Positions 34,942-46,923 are shown, counted from the first letter of the stretch. The stretch: DNA of 64,000 nt from Apostichopus japonicus (GCF_037975245.1 NC_092579.1:31324666-31388665); one strand, 5' to 3'. Numbers and translations: made by a program. The notes: generated from the sequence alone by a model not told the origin.

Positions 34942-37900
34942 TTAATAAGACGCAATAATTTTTTGAATAAAGTTTCTTCTGAATGATTTTGCAGAAGGTT
35001 TATTTGTAATATTGCCTGATAGAGAATTCCAAGTTTTGATTGTATGTGCCCTCAGTGATAACATCCCCATTGTAGAATTATACCTGTTATAATGTGCATT
35101 GCCTGAAGATCTGGTATTGTAATAATGAATATCACTGTTACATATTAAGTAGTCATTAAAAGCATTTGGTAACAGTCCATTCCAGGCCTTATAAGCAAAT
35201 GTAGCAAGGTTAACTCTAATAATGTCATCAGCTTTTAACAACTTAGAACGCTTAAAAAGAGGATTTGTGTGGTCCCTCTGGTTTGGCATGTGTTATATGG
35301 CGGACTGCTTTCTTCTGTGTAATACAAATGGGATTCAGATTGGTATATCTAGTACCAGACCATATGTTACAACAATACGTAATATGTGGCTGGACTAATG
35401 TCTGATAGAGAATCTTTAATATGTGTGTGGCAGATAATGCTTAAGCTTAGCTAAAACACTGGTGTTTTTTGCAACTTTTTTACAGACAGTTGTAATGTGG
35501 TCACACCATTTAAGTTCATGATCTATATATATGCCTAAAAATCTAGTACTATTGACTTGTTGTAGTCTTTTACCACCCATAGTAATATCAGCATTCCATG
35601 TAAAATTTTTATAAGTATTAAAAACTATATAGTTTGTTTTATCAATATTCAATGATAATTTGTTGCCAGCGAACCAGTCGCTGAACTTGTCTAATTCAGT
35701 TGATACTTAAATATGAAATAAAGTTCTCGATTGTGATACGAAGAAAATATTTGTGTCGTCAGCAAACAAAACATCTTTAACTTTATCAGAAACATTGGTA
35801 ATGTCATTAACATATAGGATAAAAAGCAATGGACCAAATATAGAGCCTTGTGGCACACCACATTGAATTCTCTCCGGTTGGGAATGAGCATTTTTGTAGG
35901 ATGTATATTGGTAGCGGTTTGCTAAGTAACTGTCGATCCATTTTAGGGGGGTGCCTCTTATGCCGTAACAGTGTAATTTATTAAGCAGAATTGTGTGGTC
36001 TATTGTGTCAAAGGCCTTTGAGAGGTCCAGGAAAACCCTGACACAGGTACTATTCTTGTCAAGATTACTATACAAATTGTCAATGGCATCAGCTAGTGCT
36101 AGCTCAGTGGAGTGTTCAGGACGGAATCCATACTGTTTCTGGCATAAAATGTTATATTTTGAAATAAAGTTAAAAATACAATTATACAGAAGCCTTTCAA
36201 CTATTTTGGAAAAACATGATAATAGTGATATAGGTTGATAATTTTCAAAGTTTTCTGAATCCCCTTTCTTAAAGACAGGGATGACCTTGGCAATTTTTAG
36301 CATATCAGGGAAAATACCGGTACTGAACGACAAATTGCAAATATGGGTTAATGGTTTGGTAATAAATAAGATAACTTGTCTTACAATGCCAGGCTTAAAA
36401 TCATCGTATCCAGCTGCTTTATCAGGTTTCATGCAAGAGGTTGCTGTTTTTAACAACTCCTCCTCACTGACAGGATGAGAAAACATGGAATGAGTGTTAA
36501 CATCAATGTTAACAGATTCCTGTGATTTACGTTTGTGGTTGATTTTACTTGCCAGTGATGGCCCCAGATTGACGAAAAAGTCATTAAATTTTATTAGCAA
36601 TATCATGGTCGGTGTTAATCTCTTTGTCACCATCCTTGAAAGAAGAGGGATACGATGATTGTTTACGACCTTTATGGAGTAGTTGGTTAATGGTATCCCA
36701 TGTGCCTTTTGGGTTACTCCTCGCATTATAAAATTTATTGTTGAAATATAATTTTCTAGAAAATTTGATAACATGATTGAGCTTATTACGATATTGAGAA
36801 TAAATAGTTTTATTTACACCAGACGGGTTCTTAATATGTCTTTTAAATAGCTTATCGTTTCTTTTGATAGAAACTAGAATACCTGCAGTAATCCACGGGT
36901 GTCTCTTTCGACATTTCCTAGATTTGGTGACACATTGCTCAGGAAAGCATTGATTATATATGGCATTGAAATTGTTATAAAACATAGAATAGGCAATGTG
37001 TGCATCAGTTTGGGATGAAACATTTTCCCAAGAAGCATCTCGGATTGTTGAGAAGAAATTCTGTACATTTGTCTTGCAGTAGTTCCTTACATACATAGGG
37101 CCCCTTTGTCTACTTTTGTGTATGGCAGTTTGGAGAAATATTGGATAATGCTCACTGAGATCGCTTACAAAGATACCAGTTATTAGTTTGCAGTCATCAT
37201 TGGTTATAACATGATCTAAAAGAGTAACAGAAGTGCAACCCACACAGGTAGGTTTGGTAATAGTAGGAAAAAATCCACTGGCATATAGTAAGTTTAAAAA
37301 GTCAGCAGATTTAATATTGTCAGCAAGATCAATATTATAATCACCCATAATGTACGCACTATGTCGTTCATTGGAGAGTTGGGTTAAAATTTTGTTTACG
37401 TGTGTCAGAAAAATATGCAGTGAACTTTTTGGAGGCCTATAAATTACGCCTATGGTATAATTTTTCATTGCTGATGTTATGTCAACCTCTATGAACATTG
37501 ACAGAATCGTTGAAAATGCTTATATCGTTTCTGAGTTTGAAATTTAGATCTTTGTTGAAAAATGAACAAACACCACCACCTCTCCTTTCGGGACGATGCC
37601 TTTCAACAAGCGTATAGTTATTGATATGGATTAAGGGGGATATATCTGCAGTAAGCCAGGTTTCGGTAAATCCAATGACAGAGAAATCCTTCAATAGAGA
37701 CGTAAATGTAGTTATGTCGTCTAAGTTTTTGTTAAGGCTTCGACTATTATGGTGGAATAAAGACAATATGTGTTCGCGAGACATCTTGTTGTATGAATCA
37801 ATATCGTAGTAATTGCATGCGATAGCTTCCTCCCCTGTTTCAAGGTATTTTGCAGCTTGCATCGCTATAAATAAATAAATGTACCGTATAACATGAACGC

Positions 37901-37946
37901 CATCATCTTTGCATAGGTTCGGCCGAAGAATCCTTTGTTCTGACAT
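34942..37946 (-). pseudogene. LINE ORF2 (APE endonuclease plus reverse transcriptase), broken
   Basis: The endonuclease starts around 37790 with the HHNSRSLNKNLDD and IGFTETWL motifs. A frame change near 37490 moves into 37498-36584, with GVIYRPP, YIMGDYNIDL and SDLSEHYPI (the catalytic GD.N and SDH-type regions; His is preserved after Glu). A second frame change near 36590 moves into 36774-35707, with PDKAAGYD, VIPVFKKGD, YQPISLL, LDLSKAFDTIDH, GVPQGSIFGPLLF and FADDTNIFF, the RT catalytic core. Further frame changes near 35710 and 35290 lead to 35652-35416 and 35289-34942, the C-terminal segment ending KIIASY. At least four disruptions are present although the motifs remain well preserved, so the copy is fairly young but dead. 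Confidence 0.9.
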
Positions 37947-39145
37947 TTCTCGCTCTGCTGAGATTAGGAATAAATGTTTTCTTCTTTAGTCTGATAGTTT
38001 GAAAGCCGTCTTTGTCTAGGGATATTTGCCTTTTGTGGGGTTGGATGTTTCCCCTTTGTGTGCTTGCCCCCTCCATCCGCTGAGATCCAGTCTCCGGTTG
38101 TGTTCTCCGTTGTTCTACTACTTTTTGTGTTGGCAATGTCGTCTTTTGTTCAGTTCGCTGTTGTTGGTGGGTTTTCTTTAACTCCTGGTTAGGATTACTC
38201 GGGTGTCTGGATTTCGCGTTATTGTTCTTCTTTGCTGTTGAATCCGTGTTTTGTTTGGATTTCTGTGCCCTGACCTCGTTAGCTTCTTGAATAGCGTGAT
38301 CGTCCTGTTCAACCGACCCAGTGACTTATCCCTCAGACTGATATTGTGTTTCGTTTTCATGTGTATCTAGGGTCGAGCCAGTGTCTGTGTTGTCATGGCG
38401 ATACTCTTCAAACGTTCTTGGCATTTAAAGCATCTGACCTTTGGGCAATTAGCTTCCCGGTGCCCTTGGACATCGCAAACTTAACATTTGTAGTTAGGAC
38501 AGTTTCTCCTGATGTGATCGCTTTCCAAACACAAATTGCATACTTTAGTTTGACCATTGTGCGTTAAGTTCATATTAATCCCGTTAATTCTAATTGCGTA
38601 AGGCAAGCTCTTGTGTTCTTCAGGTAGTTTTAACTGTACATATCGTATTCCGTTCCCGATATTTGGGAATCTGGGGAAGGTCTTTCCTTTCCATTCGCCT
38701 CTTATTTTACACCCATACTCACAAAGTTTTCCTGTTAGATCTTCGTCCTGTATGAATGAAGGTACTCCGAAAACACTAACAGTTAGGAACGTTCTGTTGA
38801 CACCAGTAGAAACTGATTCCAATTCACGAGGAGTCCACTGTCCAAAATAAGATCAGCTTGTTCCTTTGCTTTTAATGTGATAATCCAGCATCCTAAAGAT
38901 TTCACACAACTTGCAATTCCATCTCTACCAACATCATTCATGATAGCATACAAAATCTCAGTATCTTTATATGAACTGTCGGCAACTCTGATGCTACACT
39001 CCTTTAATTTCTCCACTGTCGCAGAATCCATACTAACAATCTTGTAGGCTAACGAACGTCGCAGGACGTCGTTGCCGAGATCTCCAGCAGAAAAAGTATT
39101 CCAAAATTGGAACAGAATAAAATTTTCTGCTAAATGTTGTCTCAA
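37930..39145 (-). pseudogene. LINE ORF1 (nucleic-acid-binding protein with zinc knuckles), broken
   Basis: The N-terminal part runs from 39145 (MRQHLAENFILFQFW). A frame change near 38800 leads into 38822-38481, which holds CNLCLESDHIRRNC, a CCHC-type knuckle. An in-frame TAA follows PNYKC at about 38480. Beyond it the same frame continues with a second knuckle, CDVQGHREANC, and a CFKC motif. Basic, glutamine-rich frames at 38360-38178 and 38136-37903 are probably the C-terminal part in shifted frames. In related LINEs this protein coats the element RNA and acts as a nucleic-acid chaperone. Confidence 0.75.
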
Positions 39146-39374
39146 TTAGTGTCTCAATACAATTTGCAAGATGTAGTGAAAACCACACTCTATTTAACCT
39201 CGGAGATCATTAGAGAGTAGAATATATAAGAGCTCCTCAAGGAACAGTGTCAACAGGTTGACGGTTGGTTATCCAATAACGGTTGGTTATCCAAATTTTT
39301 GACTTCATGAAGTCAGACCAACTTAAAATTGATCTCAAGGATTGGGCTTTTTGATAGGTCTATTTATATGTAGA
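39146..39374. other. No gene seen; LINE 5' flank
   Basis: May include the LINE 5' UTR. It contains a short direct repeat of AACGGTTGGTTATCC (about 39258-39290). Confidence 0.4.
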
Positions 39375-39652
39375 GATATGCACTAGTTAATTGCAATTTC
39401 AGCCCTCCAAACTAGTGTAGGGATATGCACTAGTTAATTGCAATTTCAGCACTCCAAACTAGTATAGGGATATGCAATAGTTTATTTGCAATTTCAGCGC
39501 TCCAAACTAGTGTAGGGATATGCACTAGTTTATTTGCAATTTCAGCCCTCCAAACTAGTGTAGGGATATGCATTAATTTATTTGCAATGTGACCCTTCAA
39601 ACTGGTGTAGGGATATGCACTAGTTTATTTGCAATTTCAGCCTTCAAAACTC
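39375..39652 (+). repeat. 47/48-bp tandem repeat, six copies
   Basis: Units begin with GATATGCAC or a variant at 39375, 39422, 39469, 39517, 39565 and 39612. Each contains ACTAGT and a GCAATTTCAGC segment. The fifth unit is the most diverged (TTAATTTATTTGCAATGTGACC). Confidence 0.95.
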
Positions 39653-39872
39653 CAGGAAGTTGCGGGTAAGGAACCTGAAAAAGTTTGTGGTCAGGACCAT
39701 TGACAATGTAGTTTATACACGAAACCTAAGATTTATGTATATATCCAAAAAAATTTGTTATTTTTAATTAACTTTCCCTGCGTCAGTTTATCATCAAAAG
39801 CTCTATGAGGTAATAACATGTTTCATTTGTAACTTTTCTAAGATTTTGACTGATATGATGCTTTTTTTGTAG

Positions 39873-39953
39873 TTTGACGTGAAGTTAGGTGTTGCAGAAA
39901 ATGTACGTTTGCAGTGTATGCTGAGGGCAGCTATGGAGACCAGGTACAATCAG
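39873..39953 (+). CDS. Exon of an unrecognised gene
   Basis: An 81-bp block after a T-rich acceptor (CTTTTTTTGTAG) and before a GTAAAT donor, open for exactly 27 codons, with the peptide FDVKLGVAENVRLQCMLRAA followed by METRYNQ. The boundaries are convincing, but the short length prevents assignment. It may belong with the exon at 34082-34233, although the phases do not match directly. It does not match the parts of adducin that I know. Confidence 0.4.
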
Positions 39954-41217
39954 GTAAATTTGTTCCTCACTTTTTAAACATCTTAGGTCCAAGCATGTAT
40001 TATATTATGTGATATGCTTGCTACTACTGTACTAGATCCAATAATTATTTCAGTATGTGACAGAAGACGTTACAAGTATTCATATTTGCTTGCATTTCAT
40101 TTTTATGTTGTAGGTGATTTCTGTTGGTAGACAGCATAAGGCTAGATAGGTTGTACATATTCTGCAGTATTTGCCAGTATGCCCTCAGTTTTATCACAAG
40201 TTTTTGTAGTATAAGATGGCCGTGTCCATGTGTATGATAAAGGTAACTGTTGTGTTCATATTGTTGTTGGCGTTGGTACATAATAGTATTCCATGGCATT
40301 GGGATTAGTTGGTCATATGCACACTTAGAGTTGTAATAAATAAGCTGTATTGATTCCCTTTATCTATCATCTATTGACAAAGCAAATATTTTTTTAGATA
40401 GTTATGGATTTTGGACAAATTTAAGATTTTATATCTTATTTTTTTTTATCATATGTCGGTTATAGCCATGATTTTTAGAATAGAAGGTTAATTTTTGACA
40501 TGAGAAGCATTGTGGGTTGCATGGCATAAGCATTTAAAAGAGCCTTCTACTCCTTAATATTAAAGAAGCCATTCACTCTTTAATATTTTCTGAGCATTAA
40601 AGGAGTGTTCCAACATTTAAAAGCTAGTTTATGATTTTATCAAGCATTGTTTATTACACATTTGTTTTCCTTTTCCTCCTATTTTTTGATGTAGAGCTTG
40701 CTAGTGGGGAACAAAATACCAGCGCTTAAAGAGAAAAACTGAGTTCTGCCTTCCCTTGCCATACTATATCTCCCCCCCCCCCCCCCTTGGATGTCGCAAC
40801 CAGACTCCTCTAACCACCCAATCCTTTACATATAAACAATGTCCAATCAATTGCCAGGTAGTGTTTATAGAGTTATAGAACAACAGTGTTTGTTTCAATT
40901 ATCTAGGAGACTTCTCTGCATATGCTGGTCTTCTCTACTGTTTCAAATGCTAGCTAATGGCTAACTTGATCAATTGTCTTTCTTGATATAGTTTTGCCTT
41001 CTTTTGTGTAATCTAAATAATTAAGTCACTCACTGTTTTATTTAAAGGCAAAAATGAACTAAGGGATTTTTTTTGGATCAACAGATAACTTCTGGAGATG
41101 AGTAGAATAACCCCAATGTTGGATGCTTCTCGGCCAAAAGATGTTTTTCTCATCAACTTCAAAGCAGTTGCTACATATTGATAGATAGTGTTCAAAGTTA
41201 AAAGTCTGCGAAAGCAA
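39954..41217. other. No gene seen
   Basis: AT-rich intron-like sequence. A run of 15 C at 40772-40786 stands out. Exons for the adducin N-terminal half would be expected in or before this interval, but none could be recognised. Confidence 0.5.
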
Positions 41218-41284
41218 TAGTAATAATAAATCCAGACCAGGTACTAAATGCATTTAACATGTGCACACTTCGGCAGCCGCTGCT
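41218..41284 (+). pseudogene. ADD: Adducin head-domain exon, 3' part, with an in-frame stop
   Basis: Reading up to a GTGAGT donor at 41285, the frame gives SRPGTKCI, a TAA codon, then HVHTSAAAA. In adducins this position carries the ARPDVKC...HIHTPAGAA block of the aldolase-class-II-like head. The match extends on both sides of the TAA (41255-41257), so the exon is probably real and disabled, or the stop is a sequence error. The exon's 5' limit is unclear because the upstream part is degenerate (SNSNN). It joins in phase 0 to the exon at 41633. Confidence 0.6.
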
Positions 41285-41632
41285 GTGAGTATCCACCTTT
41301 ATAATTACTTTCATGATTCTTAGAGCAGGTTCCTTTTTTCTTTACTTGGATTTTGATCATTTTCTTTAACATCTTTAGCTTGACTTGTCACATTTCGATT
41401 TGTTTTGATTAATACCCAGTTGGCTTTATAAATTTGCTGACCACAAAAAAAAAAAACTACCTTAAAAGCAATGATGTCATAGATTATGGAGGATTTTTAA
41501 ATGTTCTTTGAATATTCAATATGTTTGCCTAGCATTACCCTTCCTGCAAGTTGTTGACCAAAGCAAATCTTTAAAAGCAAAGATGTCATAGAATATGGAG
41601 GGTTTTGAATTTTTTGCTTTGAATCTTGACAG

Positions 41633-41861
41633 GTCTCAACTATGAAGTGTGGCCTTTTGTCGATGAGTCAAGAAGCCTTGATTTGTGGTGAGATCTCTAC
41701 ACTATAACTACACGGGGATCGTGGTCGAGGAGGAACAGGAGGATCAAATCATCAAAAACAAGATCCTATTCTTGCATAACCATGGTATCGTCTGCTGTGG
41801 TGGGTCCATAGAGGAGGCGTACTTCCTATCCCTCAACTGTGTAGCAGCATGCGAGATACAG
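41633..41861 (+). CDS. ADD: Adducin head-domain exon with a frame disruption
   Basis: Adducin caps actin filaments and recruits spectrin at the plasma membrane. Its N-terminal head is a catalytically inactive relative of class II aldolases. This exon follows a CTTGACAG acceptor and encodes VSTMKCGLLSMSQEALICGE, then, after a one-base frame change near 41698, YNYTGIVVEEE, NKILFLHNHGIVCCGGS and IEEAYFLSLNCVAACEIQ, ending at a GTAAAG donor. All blocks match the adducin head in order (MKCGLLPIS, the LRNHGLVSVGES block, the VVACEIQ end). The 229-bp length is one base out of frame, unlike the neighbouring exons. This is either a mutation or a sequence error. Confidence 0.85.
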
Positions 41862-43059
41862 GTAAAGAATTAGCTGGACTTGGTCCAACGTGGTCGGATT
41901 GCTTGTAAAACTTAGCAGTGTGAGGCCAAATGTTCTCTGGTTATATTACAGTTTGTTCATTCTCCTCCATTTCAGAATATTTTCGAGACCTGTGAAATTT
42001 ACAGAGTTTTCCTTTTTTAAGCTGTTTTCTAAAGAGCCGGGAATGGGGTAAGGGGGTTGAGGGATGAAAATGGACAAGATTAGTCAACTCCAAACACAAA
42101 GTAAATGGTATGGATTGAGTTAATCTTTGTTATGACCCTCTCCTCTGAGAAAAGTTATCTGAAATTTTCAAACTGTTTCCAAACAATATAATCAATTTGG
42201 AATTTTTATTGTCTTGGGAATGATTGTATCTCCTAGCCTACACGGAACTTGATTTTGCCATTAGCGTAGTCTACTTCTGTATCAATATGTAGTCATTACA
42301 CTCTTCTAACTCTCTCCACCTCTGAAGATTCTGCTTCTGTACAAACTTTTGTTTGCTTTTCTCCGAGTCAAACTAGGCTCTGAGTAACAGCAGAAAGTCA
42401 CCTGCAATAGCAAAGCCTGCTCCATGAAATGAAAAGAACAGCGGTTGAAGAAGTATGTTTGACTGGAATAATTGCTAGTCTTGATGCGACTTGCCGACTC
42501 CAAATCGGATTTATGGATTTAGATTAAGGCATAGTAGGGAGATGTTTGCTTTCTAACATGTATGGGCACTAATAATGTTGACATTCATCGATAAAATTCC
42601 CATAATATTCTTTTTGATGTCTGACCCCAAGGGCAAGGTTACCCACCTGGGAGATGTGTTTCATTATTGACCTTGGAATCCAGGGTCTTTTGGCTACTGT
42701 AAATCCTTAGAAAAGCTACCAGTTGAAACTGTGGGAAAAATCTCACGTAGAGATCTTTTATGAAAGTCATAATTGAGTTTTCTATTTGTTTGTCTTGAAG
42801 GTTCAGCAACACACTTTACTAGTGGGTTGGGATTACAAGTGGTGGGGGAAGTGGGGGGTGTTGATGGGCAGGAATGGGAGTACTTGGTCCTCTCTTCTCC
42901 CTGCAGCATCAAGAGCTGGTTGTCTGGGTTTTGTCAACCTACAATTTTATCAATCGGTGTGTGTGTGGTTTTTTTTGTCGAGTCTGGGTAACAAATAATG
43001 GTCGTTACAAAGCGGATTATCTGCTTTCTAATAAAGCCACCCTTACCTTACACAAATAT
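41862..43059. other. Adducin intron, first part; no other gene seen
   Basis: The intron between 41861 and 45951 begins here. Short overlapping frames at 42694-43068 are not supported by motifs or splice sites. Confidence 0.5.
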
Positions 43060-43450
43060 ATTCGATAAGTATTCAAAAAGTATTCAAAGATTTCCTCAGT
43101 ATTCAGAAAATTTACCATATAACACACAGTACAAAATAAGTATTCCAATACTAATATGAATAACTATAAGCCTTCCTCAGAGCCAAAATATGTAAATGAG
43201 TGAAGTATTCGAATACCTGTTAGGTATTCAAATAGGTATTCAAATAGGTATTCGAATAGGTATTCGAGTAGATTTGGAATAGCTATTTGAATACTTAGCT
43301 CATTTACATATAAGTATTCGCTCATTTAAATAATTTGGCTCTGACGAATACTTATAGTTACTCGAATACTTATTCGCTAGTATTCGAATACTTGTATGCT
43401 AATTAGTTATTTTATGAAGGCTTAACAGGTTTCTGAATACTTACTCAAAT
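43060..43450. repeat. GTATTC-rich imperfect inverted repeat
   Basis: GTATTC or its complement GAATAC occurs more than 20 times in under 400 bp. A longer palindrome is also present: the left arm (about 43150-43216) and right arm (about 43313-43383) share, in inverted form, the blocks CTCATTTA, TTTGGCTCTGA and CTTATAGTTA. The middle contains four direct copies of AGGTATTC. This structure resembles a foldback or hairpin element of the MITE type within the adducin intron. No flanking target duplication was identified. Confidence 0.75.
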
Positions 43451-44490
43451 ACTTATTGAATACTTGTATGCTAATCAGTTCCAAGTAAGGAGAGTTAGGA
43501 ATTTGGCCAGCTTGTTGTCCTAGTTATTGATTAAAACTCTCCAAACAAATAATGAGAATAACCAGAATTCTGAAGTCTCCTTTTTATGCAACAACTATAA
43601 AATTACAAAACAAAACAAAAATAAAATACAGCTTCTTCAATTTCATGTATCTTTCTTGTAGCATTCATGCACTTGTATGCAAACCGTTTGTTCATCTCTT
43701 GTGGCTGTGGCTCTGTCCACTGGTTTCTGCCACACGTACTGTGAATGTACTCTGAACATAAAACAAATAGAAATAATTAATAATGATAGGGCACAAATAT
43801 ACATTGGCACAATAACCACCCACCAGAAACGGAAAATATAATATATAATATTCAGTGCATAATGGACGTCGCAACGCGAGGGAGAGATGGGTGGCTTTAG
43901 ACCCCACTTTTTTTGCAAGCAAGCATGTTTACACATGTCTTACAACATGTCACAAAGTTTATATATAACCTTACTAGCCCTCCCCCCCTGTAATAATTAT
44001 TAAAATGATAAAAAATTTGGCCATTGCATATAACCACATATGAAAAACAGAAATGTAATCACATTAAACCCTGCATGCCCAACACTCAAATGTTTTGCAT
44101 TTTTATAACGCTATTTCAATGGTAAGTAAAATCTCTGTAGTACGGTAAGAGAAACGTCAGACTTGAACGTGAAGTTTGAATAGGTAAAACTAGGAAACTA
44201 ATCCAAGTACTGAATGTCCAAATAATTACCAAACATAGGTATTGCCCCATGCACCCATAAGAATAAGCTAAACTGTAGTAACCTTATAAGTTTAGGCCTA
44301 AACAAGAAATATTCTACACATGTAGCCTTGTCTTATTTTAATTTGATTATTAATTTGATTAACTGCAAATATGCTGTTTATCGTTGCACAAGACAGGATA
44401 AAATTAGAAGTTGATCTTGGTTATTGTGCCACTGTCAGAAAGTTTCATATGATTACACATAGAAATGAAACAGAAAAAAGGTCAACATAC
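43451..44490. other. No gene seen
   Basis: Intron-like sequence. Overlapping open frames at 43643-43936 on the minus strand lack domains. Confidence 0.4.
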
Positions 44491-44710
44491 CACTTATTTT
44501 GATGATTTTTCTAGAATACGGCCGCTTTCCTCTCCACTTTATCAAGCAGACTGCATTTTCAGTTGCATTTTCTTTGTCCATCACCGACTCTGTACTAACT
44601 TGTTGATCTTTCATCCAATAAATAACACATTTTTTAGGCTTGGTCTTCTTCGATGGGTCAACAATATTTTCCATATTCTTGGATAACTGCAGCAAGTTCT
44701 GAACATCCAT
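44491..44710 (-). CDS. Candidate first coding exon of an unknown protein
   Basis: On the minus strand an ATG at 44710 opens a frame of 73 codons that runs into a consensus GTATGT donor at 44490. The peptide has a lysine-rich segment (DPSKKTKPKKC), then CVIYWMKDQQVS and AVCLIKWRGKRPYSRKIIKI. This loosely resembles the short N-terminal module seen before BEN domains in many invertebrate proteins (a W...D motif followed by a basic tyrosine-containing strand). That resemblance is from memory and weak. The downstream exons were not found. It lies antisense inside an adducin intron. Confidence 0.3.
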
Positions 44711-45950
44711 TATTGGATATTTAGGCCTAGGCCTATCGCTGTGGGATAAAATTTATTTTCTTCCAAGTTTCAGTCTAATGTTAATAAAGTTCAGTCGGGC
44801 TGCAAGGACTGGAATAAATTTAGTCCGACTCAAAAACTGAAACATTTATTTCTGCGAACTCAAATTCAATCTGCTAATAAAAGTTGAATAAAATTCAAGA
44901 GGAATAAATATCTGTTCAAAAGGGAGTATTAAGCACAGAATACTAAAACAGTAAGTCTATGAATATGATCGATGAGATTTTGGAAAGGCTTCAGTTTTCA
45001 ATCCTCCGCGGTATATTCAAATACTGCCGTGCCTTTGCACTTCACCTTGGCCAGAAAGCGTATTATAAATACTAATGTGATGACACTAACATCATGAAAG
45101 GAAAGCTGGGATGCTCCTGAGGGTCTTTGTAAGTTTGATGAGCTCAGCTTGTGCCCGCAGGCGTCCACAGGATTCTGTATCAAATCGTTTGGAGAAGAGG
45201 CTTATAAACACAAACATCCGTTTCCCTGATAGTGTTACAATGCTTCTATTGTACCTCATACATATTGTACATAATGCTTTTGCCTGTTTGCTATCAAGGT
45301 GCTTTGCAGAATCCAGGCATTGGTTATATCCACCATAGAGAAGTTGACATCTTTTTGTTCATTAAAGAGCAAATAATCAAATAGCCAAGTTTGGTCCAGT
45401 TTTGTTGACAGACAAAAAAATTTTGTTGGATAGGAACAAATGAAGTAATATTGCCCAGACAGACAGTTGGCTCAAATATTTGCCTGTTGAAGGAGAAGTG
45501 CATTTCTGTGTTTGTTCTGTAATGGCAGTATTTAGCTCTTTTGTCCCTTGACAGAGAGATGGAAGACAAAATGCTTCAATTGAGAAGGATTCAAAGGTTT
45601 CATCAAAAGGACGAAATTTCAAACCAGATTTAAGCTAAAAACGACTCTTTAGTGGGTCTTGTATTTTTGAAGCATAAATGCCAAACGGATGGTTTCTTCG
45701 GCAAATCATGTACGATTTTGTCGTCCTCTTATATGAAATTGTTGAGTTTCATTCTTCGGATGGCATATACAAGATGACAAATATAAGAATCTCCTTAGTA
45801 GTGTTAGGACCAGCAGAGCAAAGTCGGCAACGAGAAACGACAAAAGGAGGAATAAGAGAGATTAAAAGAGTCGCTCGTAAGACTTGTGTTCGATAATGTA
45901 GCAACAAACTGCATTCAAACGCTTTACCGTATGCTAATTATTCGTGACAG
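44711..45950. other. Adducin intron, last part; no other gene seen
   Basis: AGGCCTAGGCCTA occurs at about 44724-44736. No coding exon could be supported before the acceptor at 45949-45950. Confidence 0.5.
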
Positions 45951-46115
45951 ATACATGCCGTAGGCCTGGATAATGTCATCCACCTACCGGATGAAGTCAG
46001 AGACAAGGTCGGCGAAGCGACTGCCAAGGACGCAGGTGGGGTCAGTGAGACAGGACACAAACTGAAGGTCGGTAAACTGGAGTTTGAAGCCATGATGAGA
46101 CATTTGGACAATATG
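45951..46115 (+). CDS. ADD: Adducin neck-region exon
   Basis: A 165-bp exon of 55 codons in phase 0, after a GTGACAG acceptor and before a GTAAGA donor. The sequence starts GLDNVIHLPDEVRDKV and ends KLEFEAMMRHLDNM. It corresponds to the segment after the head in adducins, where vertebrate forms have AGGPDNLVLL...GEQEFEALMRMLDNL. It is free of lesions. The middle (about residues 20-35) is variable, as in other adducins. Confidence 0.93.
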
Positions 46116-46478
46116 GTAAGATTTCAAAATGCAAAAATTCCAACTCACTTGGCCTGCAACGTCTGTGCAGCAGACCAACTAGCCTTATTTGCATTTAAAG
46201 ATCTGGGCAAACATAGCAAGCATTTACTATGCTAATTGCCAACCGATGGCGTCTCTAGTTAACGTATGAGGTTTTTGATCATATGTGTACCAAGCTAATA
46301 CGCTTTATTAAGTGAGATAATTCAGTGAGAAGTGAGTTGTAGGAAGTCAGTGTGGATAAGCAGGTAGCTTCGTTCAAAGTAAACAGCTGTGACGTATCAG
46401 GATGGTTGGATACACCATTCGATTTGATTTGTGTCTTACTTGAAACTCTAATTGTTACAGCTTGATACTCTCTTAGAT

Positions 46479-46519
<41 letters not shown>

Positions 46520-46923
46520 TTGGCAAGCTCTTGACTTAATAATCAGAATGGTTTCATACGCTATTGAACATAATCGATACTTTATCGGTTTGGGGAACTT
46601 CATGAAGCTCCCCCATGTGATCTGTCGCACACCCCACCCATTTTGAAAATATTTTCAAGATCACCTGCATCCAAAATTGTGCAATATTTCATGGAAATGG
46701 CATAGAAACGGAATGTTCCAATTAGTTTGTCCTGAATGCACCAAAGACAGCGAATGTGTGAGATTTTCAAAGAGATACTTGTGGAAGACTTGATATGTAA
46801 TCATTTCATAAGTAAAACAGCAAAGATGGAGGAATGTTGTGCTGCTGATGTTAGATGTAAGAGTGACTTAGATCTGCAACCAGCACAAAAATTTGATCAC
46901 AGGAACTTTTTAATTTGTTACAG
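46116..46923. other. Adducin intron with a short (TA)n tract
   Basis: No other gene seen. A TA repeat spans about 46483-46517. Confidence 0.6.

Larger units (their letters stand above)
34786..39145 (-). mobile_element. Near-full-length non-LTR retrotransposon (LINE)
   Basis: Reading on the minus strand: ORF1 (about 39145-37930) with zinc knuckles, then ORF2 (37946-34942) with an APE-type endonuclease and reverse transcriptase, then a ~155-bp 3' UTR with a hairpin (arms 34875-34885 and 34837-34847), CACGTG and a short AAATC-repeat tail at 34786-34803. The domain order and the RT motif FADDTNIFF place it among APE-containing LINEs of the Jockey/CR1/L2 type. The exact clade is not resolved. The 5' boundary is set at the first supported codon, so the 5' UTR may extend further. 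Several frameshifts and stops make it inactive. It lies between two host exons, in antisense orientation to them. Confidence 0.9.
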
